The position numbers and the translations under genes are program-made. A stretch of 64,000 nt of DNA from an uncultured Planctomycetaceae bacterium (GTDB lineage Bacteria > Planctomycetota > Planctomycetia > Planctomycetales > Planctomycetaceae): assembly GCA_943787265.1 (NCBI GenBank), contig CALSLT010000040.1:1-64000 (forward strand), read 5' to 3'. Positions 24,912 through 35,832 of this stretch are shown one piece after another (position 1 is the stretch's first letter; each line of letters opens with the position of its first letter). The notes under the pieces were generated by a model, which was not told the DNA's origin, did no database searches, and saw nothing but the letters and a program-made list of their open reading frames with translations.

Positions 24912-26173
24912 TCACGACGCTGCGGACAACCATGAGCGATTGTCAACGATGCTTACTTCCGGAACGGGGACGATGAAACGTCCGCCCTGTGAGAGATACT
25001 CGGACTGTTGCTGAATGATCTCGCCTTTGAAGTTCCACGCGAGCAATAGCACGTAGTCGGGACGTTCGGTCAGCAATCGCTCTGTCGCGTAGATTGGAGT
25101 TTGCAGACCCGGCATGTATCGACCGTGTTTGTGAACGTTTCGGTCAACGACGAAGTCAAGGTGTTCCCGAAGGACGCCAGAAGAATTGAGTAACGTCGTC
25201 CCTTTGGCAGCCGCGCCATAGGCGGCGATCGAGTGGCCGGAACTTCGCAGTCCCTCCAGCAGCGTGACCAGCTCGCTCTGCAACTGTGGAAACCCGGCTG
25301 GCGAACGTGTCGTAATACTGCGACGAGTCGAGGCCCGCAGCAGACTCTTCTGCCAGCAACGACTGCACCTGAGCCGACGGCTCTGAGCCATGCTCAATAA
25401 ACAGTCGCAACGATCCCCCGTGCGTCGGCAAACGCCGAACTTCTGCCAGACGCAGTCCGTGCTGTGAAACCAGATGATTCACCGCAGTCACTGAAAAGTA
25501 ACACAGGTGCTCATGGTAGATTGTGTCGAACTCGCAATGATCGATCAGTTCGCGGACGTAGGGAACTTCGATCACGGCGACGCCGTCAGGACTTCAACAG
25601 CGTGCTGATGCCTCGAACGAACCCTCGCAGGTCAGCAACGTGAGCCAGCACATTATTCCCGATAATCACATCGGCACCGGATCGCTCAGCTCGAAGTTCT
25701 TCTGCGAGCTGAGCACCAAAGAATCGACGCAACGTCGGAATCCCCAGCTTCTCGGCCGCGGCCGCCGGCCCCGGAACAGGATCGATTCCCAGCGTCGGGA
25801 TGCCGCGGTCATGGAAGTTTCTGAGCATGTAGCCGTCGTTGCTGGCGATCTCGACGACCAGGCTGTCATGGTCCAACTGCCGGCTTTCCACCAGCTCCTC
25901 AGCATTGAGTCTGCAATGCTCAACCCACGCCGGAAGGAACGACGAAAAGTACGGATAGTCGTCGCCGAAAAGGATCTCCGGTGCGACCGTTTCTCGAATC
26001 TGCACCAGCGAGCAGTCCGAACAAAACGCGACATTCAACGGAAACCGTCTTTCCTCATTCTTCAGATCCGAATCTGACAACAGAGCATCAGCAAGCGGAA
26101 CATTCCCCAGTGACAGAACATCCTTCAGTGCAGCACTGCCACAGCTTCTGCAGCCGTCAATCGATTCATACAT
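24912..26173 (-). CDS. Sugar C-methyltransferase, second paralogue (frameshifted)
   Basis: About 420 residues when joined. The N-terminal putative zinc-binding domain has CRSCGS and CSDCSLVQ; the methyltransferase fold follows with VVEIASNDGYMLRNF and IGNNVLAHVADLRGF. Two single-base insertions break it: T near 25590 (repair gives LLKPDGVAVIEVPYV) and A near 25357 (repair gives ASRVSQLQSELVTLL). C-terminal domain: SIAAYGAAAKGTTLLNSSG, VVDRNVHKHGRYMPG. Such enzymes methylate C-3 of nucleotide-linked ketodeoxysugars. Confidence 0.85.
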
Positions 26174-26221
26174 CTTGCCAACCCTCTACGTGTATCGTTC
26201 CGTGATCTTCTGCCGAAATGA

Positions 26222-27272
26222 TTACGCCGCCTTCTGGACCCCGTCTTTCCAGCGAAGAGTGTCGTCAAGTTGCCCGGCGTCGATCAGATGATTGATGCGG
26301 CGAATGCGCAGAAAATCGGAGCCGACAAACGCATCCTTAGTCAGGGCGAAGTCTTCGTACGCGTCTCGCAACTCTTTGATGCCGGCCTCGACTGTCCACA
26401 CCGGTTGATACGCCGGCAGAGTCTGCTCGAGCTTTTCGCACGTGATTCGGTAACAACGTTTGTCAGGCCCGGCTCCGTCTTCGTACCGAATGGCACTTCC
26501 CGGCACATGATCCCGCACCATTTCGGCAATTTCGCTGACGCGGTAGTTCTCACACGAACGCCCGACATTGAAGGCCTCGTTGTGAACGAGCTTTCTTGGC
26601 GCATCCAGAATCGCCAGATACGCGGCGCTGATGTCTCGAATATGAACGAGCGGCCGCCACGGAGTTCCGTCGCTCTTCATCAGACACTTCACCATCCAGC
26701 GCTGCGAAGCCAGTCAGATTATTGACGACCAGGTCCGCTCGGAGCCGTGGCGACATTCCGTACGCCGTGGCGCAGCGAAGGTAGGTCGGACTGAAGTCGT
26801 CCCCCGCCAGGCGAGCGACGTCGTGTTCGACCATGATCTTTGACCGACCGTACGGCGTTACCGGGCGGAAGGTCGCCTGCTCATCCAGAATTTCATGCTC
26901 CCCCCCTGCCCCGTACAGACTGCACGATGACGCAAACAGGAAACGTTCGACGCCGGCCGCTTTCGACACTTCCGCAAGACGCACGGACGCGCGGTGATTG
27001 ATTGCGTACGTGCTCTCAGGATTCAGATCGCCTAACGGATCGTTCGAGATCCCCGCGAGATGAATGACCGCTTCGATGCCGTCGAGATGCGACTCGTCAA
27101 TGTCGCGCACGTCAAGCCTCAGCTCCCGGTCAGGCAACTGAGGAGCCGCTCCCAGATTGGCCTGCGAGAACAACCCGCTGTCGATGCCAGTTACTTCATG
27201 CCCGGCGGCGGACAGCATCGGCACGAGTACCGTTCCGATGTATCCCTGATGGCCCGTTACCAGAACTTTCAT
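26222..27272 (-). CDS. NAD-dependent epimerase/dehydratase (frameshifted)
   Basis: Extended short-chain dehydrogenase acting on nucleotide sugars. Rossmann motif TGHQGYIGT at residues 6-14; SSCSLYG at about 110; catalytic YxxxK in YGRSKIMVE. Near 26695 one extra base moves the frame; repair gives LDGEVLMKSDGTPWRPLVHIRDISAAYLAIL, the usual substrate-binding segment. About 350 residues. Starts inside the end of the cytidylyltransferase gene, consistent with an operon. Could be a 4,6-dehydratase or a 4-ketoreductase/epimerase; sequence alone does not decide. Confidence 0.87.
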
Positions 27273-28059
27273 CAGCGTTCTCCCGAGTCTTCCACGGAGC
27301 GTTACCGGAGTCCCACAACGACTCCAGAAAATGCTTCTCTTTCAGCGTGTCCATACATTGCCAGAAGCCTTCGTGCTTCCAGGCCTGCAACTGCCCTTCC
27401 TGAGCGAGCCGTTCCATCGGCTCAAGCTCCCATTGAGTATCGTCTCCGTCGATGTAGTCGAAGATCTCCGGCTCCAGCACGAAAAATGCGCCGTTGATCC
27501 AGTCGTTTGTTTGCTCGGGCTTCTCGTGAAAGCTTGTGACCGATGTCCCAGACAGATCGAGGCAGCCAAATCGCCCGGGCGGATGCACTGCGGTCACCGT
27601 CGCCAATCGGCCGTGTTCACGATGAAAGGCGAGCAGTGCGTCGAGATCGACATCAGATACGCCGTCGCCCCACGTCAGCAAAAACGTTTCGTCGCCGATG
27701 AATGGCTGCAGCCGTTTGATGCGTCCGCCCGTGTTTGTCTTCTCCCCCGTGTCGACAAGATCGACGCCCCAGTCCGAGCCAACAGTGCTCTGCTCGCTTC
27801 TGTGCGAAATAACCTGTGAACTCGCGAAGTCGACTCGCACGCTGCCGGTGGTGGCACATTCCGACACGAAGAAGTCTCGAATCATCTCGCCCTTGTACCC
27901 CAGAGCGATCGCAAACTCATGATGTCCGAAGCTGGCATAGTGTTCCATGATGTGCCAGAGAATCGGCCGACCGCCAATCTCGACCATCGGCTTTGGACGC
28001 ATGACCGTTTCTTCGGAAAGGCGAGTGCCAGCTCCCCCGGCAAGTATGGCGACCTTCAT
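27196..28059 (-). CDS. rfbF: Glucose-1-phosphate cytidylyltransferase
   Basis: CDP-glucose pyrophosphorylase, committing glucose-1-phosphate to CDP-deoxysugars. The nucleotidyltransferase signature GGAGTRLSEETVMRPKPMVEIGG is at residues 7-29; WGDGVSDVDLDALL and NGAFFVLEPEIFDYI are as in RfbF. The family usually ends at about 257 residues after SGNAPWK; here the frame runs 25 residues further, overlapping the next gene by 77 bases, so a one-base shift just after SGNAPWKTR is likely. Confidence 0.9.
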   Translation of the reverse strand: MKVAILAGGAGTRLSEETVMRPKPMVEIGGRPILWHIMEHYASFGHHEFAIALGYKGEMIRDFFVSECATTGSVRVDFASSQVISHRSEQSTVGSDWGVDLVDTGEKTNTGGRIKRLQPFIGDETFLLTWGDGVSDVDLDALLAFHREHGRLATVTAVHPPGRFGCLDLSGTSVTSFHEKPEQTNDWINGAFFVLEPEIFDYIDGDDTQWELEPMERLAQEGQLQAWKHEGFWQCMDTLKEKHFLESLWDSGNAPWKTRENADESSGNGPSGIHRNGTRADAVRRRA

Positions 28060-28079
28060 GTCGTGTCCTCAAAGTAGGT

Positions 28080-29354
28080 TCATGCGGCCTTCGTGGCGCT
28101 GTCATTAGTCAGCGGTGTCTTCGACTGCTCATCAATGACTCGAATGTCATTCGGGCCGTTGATCTCGAGAATCGATCCTCGCCAGGCAACTCGTTTGAGA
28201 AACGTTGCCTGTAGAACCGCGATCAACTGAACGATTTGCGTGACCGGAATTGCCGCGATGACGGGGATCGACGTCCACCACGAATACGGTTCAACGTTCT
28301 GACCGGCACGGCTCAAACAGGCTCGAATTCGAACTTCCATCAAGCCAGTCAGCGCGGTCAGTATCACGAGGTAACTGCTCAGCCCACCGATTGCCCACCA
28401 CGCTGGCGATGTCGCTCCGAAGTAGAGGCAAACCGGGCCCAGCACAGCAGCAGCCAGCATCGTGGCAACAAAAACGCTCGTATGAACAACGATGGCCGGC
28501 CAGGCAGGGTTGTAGAGTCGAGCCCACGTCAACTGTCGCCGGATCCAGTTCACGGCAAACGGCAGCGAGAAGGAACCACGATTCACCATCATCAGCGACG
28601 GCACGTAATGCACCTTCAGGCCGAGTTGCCGCATCTCGTTTGTCGTGTGCATGTCGAGGGCCGCCACTTTCGCCCACTTCTCAATGAGCCCACCGCGGCG
28701 GATCGTACTCATCCGAATCGCATAGCAACCGCCCCAGGGCATACTGAGGTGGTACATGACGCTGATCGCCGCGACGTTCCAAAGATGAGCCGCGAGTGAC
28801 CCAATCGTAGACTGAGGCGGAATGAACCAGCGGTTACCAGTCGAGACTCCAATCTTTGGGTCTCTGACGAGCGGCGCGACAATCTCTCTCAGCCAGTTTT
28901 CGCTGGTGACGACGTCGCCGTCCGCCATCGCCACGACCTCAAACGAATCGTCCAGCTCACGAATTGCCTGCACAACTTTGCTGTTCGTGCAGTTGACGAT
29001 TCCGTTCTCCGGAATGTCCTGAAATTCGAGCATTCGAGCGTGTGTCGCGTTTGCATCTCGAATCGCTTGCTCGACAAGGTCCCATGCGGGATCGCTGACC
29101 GAATCAACGACGAAATGAACTTCGTAGTTCGGATAATTCTGTGTCAGAAGACGCCGGAGCCCTTCAGCAAGCTGAGGGTCCGTCCCTTTAAGCCCCATCA
29201 ACAAGGCCGTCCGCGGCAACGCGTCGTCCTCAACCGTCGGTGACTCGTCAGTCGGAATCTGGAATGCCCGCGAATGTGCAACGGTCCAGACAGCGACAGC
29301 CGCCGTGGACACCATCAACGCAACGCCGCTCAGAAAAGCAACTGTTTCCAGCAC
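28080..29354 (-). CDS. Membrane-bound family 2 glycosyltransferase
   Basis: A 424-residue processive-type GT2, similar to ceramide-glucosyltransferase-like enzymes. N-terminal membrane helix (about 5-27); GT-A domain with VVAMADGDV (DxD, about 140), LDMHTTNE and the acceptor motif RRQLTWAR (QxxRW-like); two to four C-terminal membrane helices (about 270-320 and 355-385). First gene of the minus-strand glycan operon, 20 bases from rfbF. Probably transfers a sugar to a lipid or polysaccharide at the cytoplasmic membrane. Confidence 0.88.
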   Translation of the reverse strand: MLETVAFLSGVALMVSTAAVAVWTVAHSRAFQIPTDESPTVEDDALPRTALLMGLKGTDPQLAEGLRRLLTQNYPNYEVHFVVDSVSDPAWDLVEQAIRDANATHARMLEFQDIPENGIVNCTNSKVVQAIRELDDSFEVVAMADGDVVTSENWLREIVAPLVRDPKIGVSTGNRWFIPPQSTIGSLAAHLWNVAAISVMYHLSMPWGGCYAIRMSTIRRGGLIEKWAKVAALDMHTTNEMRQLGLKVHYVPSLMMVNRGSFSLPFAVNWIRRQLTWARLYNPAWPAIVVHTSVFVATMLAAAVLGPVCLYFGATSPAWWAIGGLSSYLVILTALTGLMEVRIRACLSRAGQNVEPYSWWTSIPVIAAIPVTQIVQLIAVLQATFLKRVAWRGSILEINGPNDIRVIDEQSKTPLTNDSATKAA

Positions 29355-29712
29355 CGATGAATTGATGGCTCGACCTCCGTGTCAGCAGTTTCACGACGAA
29401 ATTCGCACTGACCAGTTGGTCTCGTTACAGAGAAACTGCAACGAAGGCGCGTTCCTTTCGCCAGGCGACATGACACCACTGATCGTCACGCCTGAAGTGT
29501 CAGTCACAGTCGTAAGTTCCGATGTGATCGGAAATTGCCCCCATCGGTCGTCGCATCCCCCACGGTTGGATTAACCGTCACGCTTTGACACGGCAGCATT
29601 CGCGGTTGACGCCTGCCCGAAGGCTGACGGAACGCGTGCGACTTCGTATCCTGAACCAGCTTCTGGTGGCTCATCGCGAGTTCTGCCGTCAGTCAGTCGA
29701 AAGGGCGGAACT
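29355..29712. other. Divergent intergenic region
   Basis: Separates the minus-strand glycan operon from the plus-strand cytochrome/sulfatase genes, so it must hold promoters in both directions. No clear promoter elements are evident. An AGGGCGGA ribosome-binding site precedes 29713. Confidence 0.55.
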
Positions 29713-32700
29713 ATGAACACAGTAAAAACGACACGAGCAACGGTGCCGCATCAGGTGAAGCTGGCCCTACTCTTCGCCCCTGTTTTGCAGTTGGCACTTG
29801 TCACGGACTTAACGGCTGCTGATTCCGATTTCGCCCCCGACAGCGCCGGATTCCAGCGAATCGTCGCCCCATTCTTCAGGCAGCATTGCGTCAGGTGCCA
29901 CGGCCCGGCAGAAGCTGAGGGTGAATTTCGAGTTGACACGCAAGTCAACGCCGACTTCGTGGACGTCGTGATCAAAGCTCGGTGGGGCGAGGTCATCAAC
30001 GTTCTCAACAGCCACGAAATGCCGCCCGAAGACGAACCTCAGCCGACTCAACAGTCCGTCGCCGCGGTCGTCGACTGGATCACTCAGCAAATGGCTCGTG
30101 TAGAGCTTCACCGACGCGATTCCGCCATCGTCCTTAGACGGATGAACCGAGCCGAATACCGCAACACGATCCGTGACCTCGTCGGCGTTGACTTCGATCC
30201 TTCTCGCTTTCCTCAGGATCCCCCCACCGGCGGCTTCGACAACAACGGCGGAGCACTGACACTCTCACCGCTTCACTTGGAACTCTACTACCAGGCGGCG
30301 CAGGAAATATTCGACCTCGCGTTTGTGGAAGGCCCCCAGCCATCAAGCCTGCGGTGGCGATTCGAGCCCGAATCTGGCGACTCCGATTCGAACCGCGTCA
30401 CGTACGATGGTCAACGATTGATCGTGAACGGCGGAAAGAACCGGGCGGACAACGGCTTCCGGGTCATGCATCACGAAAGCTGGGATCGCAAACTGAACGC
30501 TCGCGATTTCAAGCTGCCCTACGAAGGTGAATACATCATTCGAATTCGTGCCGGCGGCCGAGTGCCGTCGCGCAGTGACGTCGTGGAGTCGGCTCGCGGC
30601 TTTCTGAACCATCGACGGAACGAGCAGATGCAGAAGAATCCGGCGGGGAAGAAATGGCTCGACGAGCAGTTCGAACGCGACCTCGTACATTTCCGTACCG
30701 ACCGCATGTACGACTACGGCCCGCCTCGTTTGAAACTGATCGTCAATCTGGCAGGGCAGCCAATCGTTGTGGGCGAGGTCGACGTTGACGCTTCCGTCGC
30801 CAGGCCGAAGCTTTACGAAATGCGAACGCGCATGACGACGTGGAAGGCGGGCATCACTGTCGAATACGCCTACAGCGTGCCGAAGGAACTTGAGAACTTC
30901 TGGATGCAGGGGCACGACAATTTTGCTCGACCGGAGCTGTGGGTCGACTGGTTTGAACTCGAAGGTCCCGTTTACGACGAATGGCCACCGGCAAGCCACC
31001 GCCGCGTCCTGTTCGATTCGCCCTTGGCCGGAAGTGACGAGCGAGGCTACGCAAGGCAGGTTCTTCAGCGATTCATGAAGCGAGCTTATCGCCGTTCCGT
31101 CAGCGACTCCGAAATCGACGACAAGCTCAAGCTCTTCGACCTGGTCAGAGCAGACGCGTCATCATTTGGAGAAGCGATTAAGACACCTCTCAGTGCAGTC
31201 CTGGTTTCTCCACACTTCCTCTACTTGGCCGAACCATCGAGCAGCAGCCAGCCATTGGCCAAAAATATCCATCGCAGAAATGATGTCCAGACAATTGATG
31301 ACCAGACATTCTCCGGACGCGACCTACTCGATGCCTACGAACACGCGCAGAGTCTCGGTCACCCGGTGCTCGCTCAGGTTCGAGGATCGTCAACCGGAGC
31401 GTCACAGTTCACCCCGGCTGAAACCAGGCTGTTTCGCCAGTTCGTCGACAATCGCGGACGCAAGATCCGCGGCCGAGTCGTCGGCCTTGATGGCCTGAAA
31501 GTCAAACTCGAGCGAACCAACGGAAGCGTCTTTCAAGTTCCGCTCCGCGACTTCAGCGCGCGGGATCGAGCGTTGATCCGCGCGCTCACCAAAGCTCTTA
31601 ATCAACCGACTGCAGCCCCAAAACCGAGCGCACCACCAAAAACACCCAGACCGCAACCAAGCCCCACCTCACCGAGCACATCTTCGACCTCGCGTCCCAT
31701 TTCGAAATCCGCCCCAACAAACGATCGCCCCACTACGACATCACGGACTGCGGGACGACGCCTGAATCCTCATGAACTGGCAAGCCGGCTCTCTTACTTT
31801 CTGTGGAGCACGATGCCCGATGACACGTTGTTCGACCTCGCAGGCTCGGGGCAACTCGCCGATCCGACTGTCATCGCAAAACAGGTCGAGCGAATGTTGA
31901 ACGACGAACGTCCGTCCGCATTTGTCGAGAACTTCGCCGGGCAATGGTTAAGCCTGAGAGAGGTTGGCTCGAACCCACCAGCCAGCGATCTCTACCCGCG
32001 CTACGACCGCCACCTGGAAGTCTCAATCGTCAAAGAATCGAAGTCCTTCTTCGCAGAGATACTCAACAACGACCTCGACGTCATGAACTTCGTGAAGTCC
32101 GACTTTGTCGTCGTTAACGAACGCCTCGCTCGCTATTACGGAATCCCTGGCGTCAAAGGCGACCACTTCCGCCGAGTCGCTGTGCCCAACGGAGTTCACC
32201 GTGGCGGTATCGTCACTCAGGCATCCGTTCTGTCCGTCACGTCGAACGGAACTCGAACGTCGCCAGTCAGACGCGGCACGTGGGTGATGAAAAATCTGCT
32301 GGGTATTGACCCCGGACTGCCCGTCGCCAACGCTGGAGACATCGCTCCGAAAGTTCCCGGTCTCGACAAAGCCACGGTTCGACAACGACTTGAAATCCAT
32401 CGTTCGTTGCCACAATGCGCCCGCTGTCACAACAAGATCGACCCGCTCGGGTTCGCATTGGAAAACTTCAACGCCGCGGGTGATTGGCGGTGACCAGGAA
32501 GGATTCGGCTACAAAGGGCGGATCGGGAAGAACGATCCGGTGATCGACGCTTCGGCAAAGATGATCGACGGCACGGAGTTCGTCGGTGTCGATGGTCTGC
32601 AGAAAGTTCTTTTAACCAAAGAAGACCTTTTCCTGAATTGCATGGCCGGGAAGCTGTTTACTTATGCTCTCGGCCGCGAACTTGGAGTCGCCGACCAGTT

Positions 32701-32764
32701 ACACGTCAAAGCGGCCGTGAATCACATTTCTACAAACGGCCCGAACATTAAAAACACTGATTAG
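29713..32764 (+). CDS. Planctomycete cytochrome, DUF1587/1595/1592/1588/1585, with SHD1 insert (frameshifted)
   Basis: A large exported protein, about 1016 residues. Signal peptide (about 1-36); c-type heme site CVRCH at about 57-61; DUF1587 (LRRMNRAEYRNTIRDLVGVDF, about 140-205); DUF1595 (QRFMKRAYRRSVSDSEID); an unusual insert of about 150 residues holding an SHD1-like domain (FRQFVDNRGRKIRGRVVGLDG...VPLRDFSARD) and a Pro/Ser/Thr-rich linker; DUF1592 (ELASRLSYFLWSTMPDDTLF); DUF1588 (HRGGIVTQASVLSVTSNGTRTSPVRRG) with a second heme-like CARCH; DUF1585. A one-base insertion near 32492 breaks the frame; repair gives AAGDWRDQEGFGYKG. Proteins of this type are periplasmic, probably redox-linked enzymes for complex glycans. 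Confidence 0.9.
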
Positions 32765-32841
32765 CTTACGTGGCGACTTCCGAACCTTTCCTTTCCAAAT
32801 AGCAAACACTCTGTCGACAATTCAACAAAGGATGACACCTG

Positions 32842-34624
32842 ATGAGAATGCTGCTGACTTTCCTCGCGGCACTGACTGCCGTTTCCGGACTCGCCGAATT
32901 GCAGGCTGCCGACCAGCCGAACGTCGTTATCGTCATTACCGACGATCAGGGATACGGCGACTTAAGCTGGTCACGGCAATCAGACACTGAAAACGCCGAA
33001 CATCGACAAGCTGCATTCCGAGTCGGTGCGACTGCTCGACTACCACGTCGCGCCGACCTGCTCGCCGACGCGAGCCGCATTCCTCACCGGACACTGGACG
33101 AACCGAACCGGCGTCTGGCACACGATCATGGGCCGATCGATGCTCCGCGAAAACGAAGTCACACTTGGGCAAATCTTCAAAGACTCTGGCTACTCGACGG
33201 CGATGTTTGGCAAGTGGCACCTCGGCGATAACTTCCCATTTCGTCCGGAAGATCGCGGGTTCGACGAAGTCATGCGTCACGGCGGCGGCGGAGTCGGTCA
33301 GACTCCCGACTTCTGGGACAACGCCTACTTCGACGGCAGCTACTTTCACAACTCCAAACCCGAAGCCGTCAAAGGATTCTGCACCGACGTCTGGTTTGAC
33401 TACGCGAAGAAGTTCATCAAATCTCAAAAGAAAGCTGGCAAGCCTTTTCTGACGTACATCGCGACCAACGCTCCGCACGGACCAATGCACGCTCCACCGG
33501 AGTTCTCAAAACCCTACGAAGAACTCGGAGTTGGAACCGCCAACTTCTTCGGCATGATCGCGAACATCGACCGTAACGTCGGGTTGCTGCGTTCCTTCCT
33601 GGACGACGAAGGCCTGACCGACAACACCATCTTCATCTTCACGACAGACAACGGAACATCCAGCGGCGCCAACGTCTTCAACGCCGGAATGCGAGGCAAG
33701 AAAGGCAGCGAATACGACGGCGGCCATCGAGTTCCATTCTTTGTTTACTGGCCGAAAGGTGACCTGACGGGTGGACGAGACGTCAAACCGATTACCGCCT
33801 ACGTCGACGTCGTCCCGACGCTGATCGAACTATGTGGTGTTGCCGCTCCCAAGGGCGTGAAGTTTGACGGCACATCGATCAAGTCACTGCTGCACGGAGT
33901 TGAAAAGGAAAGCTGGCCGGATCGAATTCTGGTCACAGATTCTCAACGAGTGAAAGACCCGATCAAATGGCGCAAGAGTGCCGTCATGACATCTCGCTGG
34001 CGTCTGAACAACGGCAAAGAACTTTACGATATGAGCGCTGACCCCGGTCAGAAGAAAAACGTCGCGAAAGCCAATCCGCAGGTTGTCGATCGACTGACGA
34101 AGTTCTACGACGAGTGGTGGACTGAGTTGCTGCCAACATTCAAACAGGATGTCGCCATCTACCTTGGTGCTGAAGGCGGAAATCCAGCGACGCTGACATG
34201 CCACGACTGGATCACCACCGGATCGACGCCGTGGAATCAGTCACACGTCCGAATGGCTCAGAACTCCAAAGCCGTCACCGGATTCTGGAATGTGAACGTC
34301 GTCGCCGATGGAAACTACGAAGTTCGCATCCGACGCTGGCCTGTCGAAACCTCGGCAGCGATCGACCAGGAACTTCCCCCCGGTGCCGACGTACCAGGTC
34401 AGACTCCCTACCGAGGCAAACCTGGCAAATCAGTTCCGGCCGTCAGAGCAACGCTGACTATCGGCGACAAGACCTGGAAGTCGAGCAAGATCAATCTCGG
34501 CGACCAGGAAACCGTCTTCAACGTTTCGCTGAAAGCAGGAAGGACTCGCCTGAGCAGCCTGTTCTTCACGGCTGACGGAACTCAATACGGTGGCTACTAC
34601 GCGTACGTCAAAAAAACGAAATAG
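32842..34624 (+). CDS. Exported cysteine-type sulfatase (frameshifted)
   Basis: Arylsulfatase-family enzyme, about 594 residues. Signal peptide (1-22, LQA cleavage region). Metal ligands in VVIVITDDQGYGDLS; one G too many near 32970, repaired to DLSCHGN.TLKTPNIDKLHSESVRL. The active-site signature CSPTRAAFLTG, whose Cys is matured to formylglycine, is at 33059-33091. Further metal and sulfate contacts: GKWHLGD and FIFTTDNGTSSG. A C-terminal beta-rich region follows. Lies 77 bases behind the cytochrome gene and probably forms an operon for breakdown of sulfated polysaccharide. A sulfatase-maturing enzyme must be supplied elsewhere. Confidence 0.9.
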
Positions 34625-34673
34625 TCATCGCGAACCAGACAGGCCATGTTCTGTCTGAGTTGAAAGCTAAATC

Positions 34674-34707
34674 AGGCCTGCCAGTGGTATAACTGGCAGG
34701 CCTTTTT
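34674..34707 (+). terminator. Intrinsic terminator of the sulfatase gene
   Basis: AGGCCTGCCAGT-ggtata-ACTGGCAGGCCT followed by TTTT: a perfect 12-base-pair stem and T-run. Confidence 0.93.
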
Positions 34708-34735
34708 CCATTCTACAGCGAGTAAAGGCATCAAC

Positions 34736-35236
34736 ATGGATCGCGGGCTGATTGAACGATTCGAAGCTGGTGGGCAGGAACTGGCTGATGCCGTCGCCGG
34801 ATTGACACCTGAAGAGATTCTTCAGCAGATAGGCCCAGGAAGTTGGTCAATCCAGCAACTGGTCATTCACCTCGCCGATGCTGACTCAATCGCAATCGAT
34901 CGAATGAAACGCGTCATCACGGAAGAGCAGCCGCTACTGCTTTATGCGCACGAGTCTGCTTACGTCGATCGACTGCACTGCGATCACCAATCGATTGAAG
35001 ATGCCGTTGAGCTGTTTCGCATCGGCCGGCGGCAGTTCGCAAAAGTCCTACGATTGCTTCCGGACGAAAGTTTCGAACGAGCCGGAACTCACAGTATTGT
35101 CGGTGTCGTCTCGCTTGCTGATCTCATCGAAACTTACGTTGACCACCTGACGCACCATCTTGGCTTTCTGCTTCAGAAGAAAGCAGCTCTGACGAAGCAG
35201 GCTGCAACAGACGAGTCTGATCACGACTCAATCTGA
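34736..35236 (+). CDS. DinB-family protein
   Basis: A 166-residue four-helix-bundle protein of the DinB/YfiT type. Conserved GSWSIQQLVIHLADAD near residue 38 supplies the first metal-binding His, and HLTHHLGFL near residue 140 the others. Members are metal-dependent and include thiol transferases; the function here is unknown. Converges with ruvC with a 16-base overlap of the coding ends. Confidence 0.85.
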   Translation: MDRGLIERFEAGGQELADAVAGLTPEEILQQIGPGSWSIQQLVIHLADADSIAIDRMKRVITEEQPLLLYAHESAYVDRLHCDHQSIEDAVELFRIGRRQFAKVLRLLPDESFERAGTHSIVGVVSLADLIETYVDHLTHHLGFLLQKKAALTKQAATDESDHDSI

Positions 35237-35766
35237 GACTGCACGTCAGCCAGCACATGCTTAACGCTGTGGTAATGGCACAACGCTACAGCTGAAGCAT
35301 CAGCCACGTCGTTCGGTTCGAGCAACTTCTTCAACCGCAATTCATGCTGAACGGCGTGCTGCATCTGCTCCTTGTTGGCTTGGCCGTTTCCTGTCAGCAG
35401 CTTCTTAATCTGCGTCGGCGTGTAATGAATGACCGGCAACTTCGCCTCGGCCGCCGTCAACAGAATCACTCCGCGAGCGTGCGCCATCAAAATGGCAGTC
35501 TTCGGATGCGCGACGTGCGAGAACACCTGCTCAATCGCCATAACGGTCGGCTTCATCTCGGTGATGACTTCCCGTAACCCAATCGCGAGTTCATGAACCC
35601 GCTCAGCCAGAGGCAAGTCCTTCGTCGACCGGATCACGCCACCTTCGCGCAGGACCGCACCTCTCGCCGAGCGTTCGATGATCGAATAACCGGTTCGGTT
35701 GAGCCCAGGATCGATCCCCAGCACGCGCACGGCTCGCAGATTGGATTGAGGACTCAACTCACTCAT
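35221..35766 (-). CDS. ruvC: Crossover junction endodeoxyribonuclease RuvC
   Basis: Holliday junction resolvase, 181 residues (family about 170). Catalytic acidic residues in VLGIDPGLNRTGY (Asp), MAIEQVFSH (Glu) and NDVADASAVALCH (Asp/Asp). The lysine-rich QIKKLLTGNGQANKEQM segment binds DNA. Works with RuvAB in recombination repair; ruvA and ruvB are not adjacent. Confidence 0.96.
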   Translation of the reverse strand: MSELSPQSNLRAVRVLGIDPGLNRTGYSIIERSARGAVLREGGVIRSTKDLPLAERVHELAIGLREVITEMKPTVMAIEQVFSHVAHPKTAILMAHARGVILLTAAEAKLPVIHYTPTQIKKLLTGNGQANKEQMQHAVQHELRLKKLLEPNDVADASAVALCHYHSVKHVLADVQSQIES

Positions 35767-35832
35767 TGCTTCTCATTTCGGCAAGTTGGAACTCCACAGT
35801 TGGCAATATGACACATCGAAGAGCGGTCGCTG

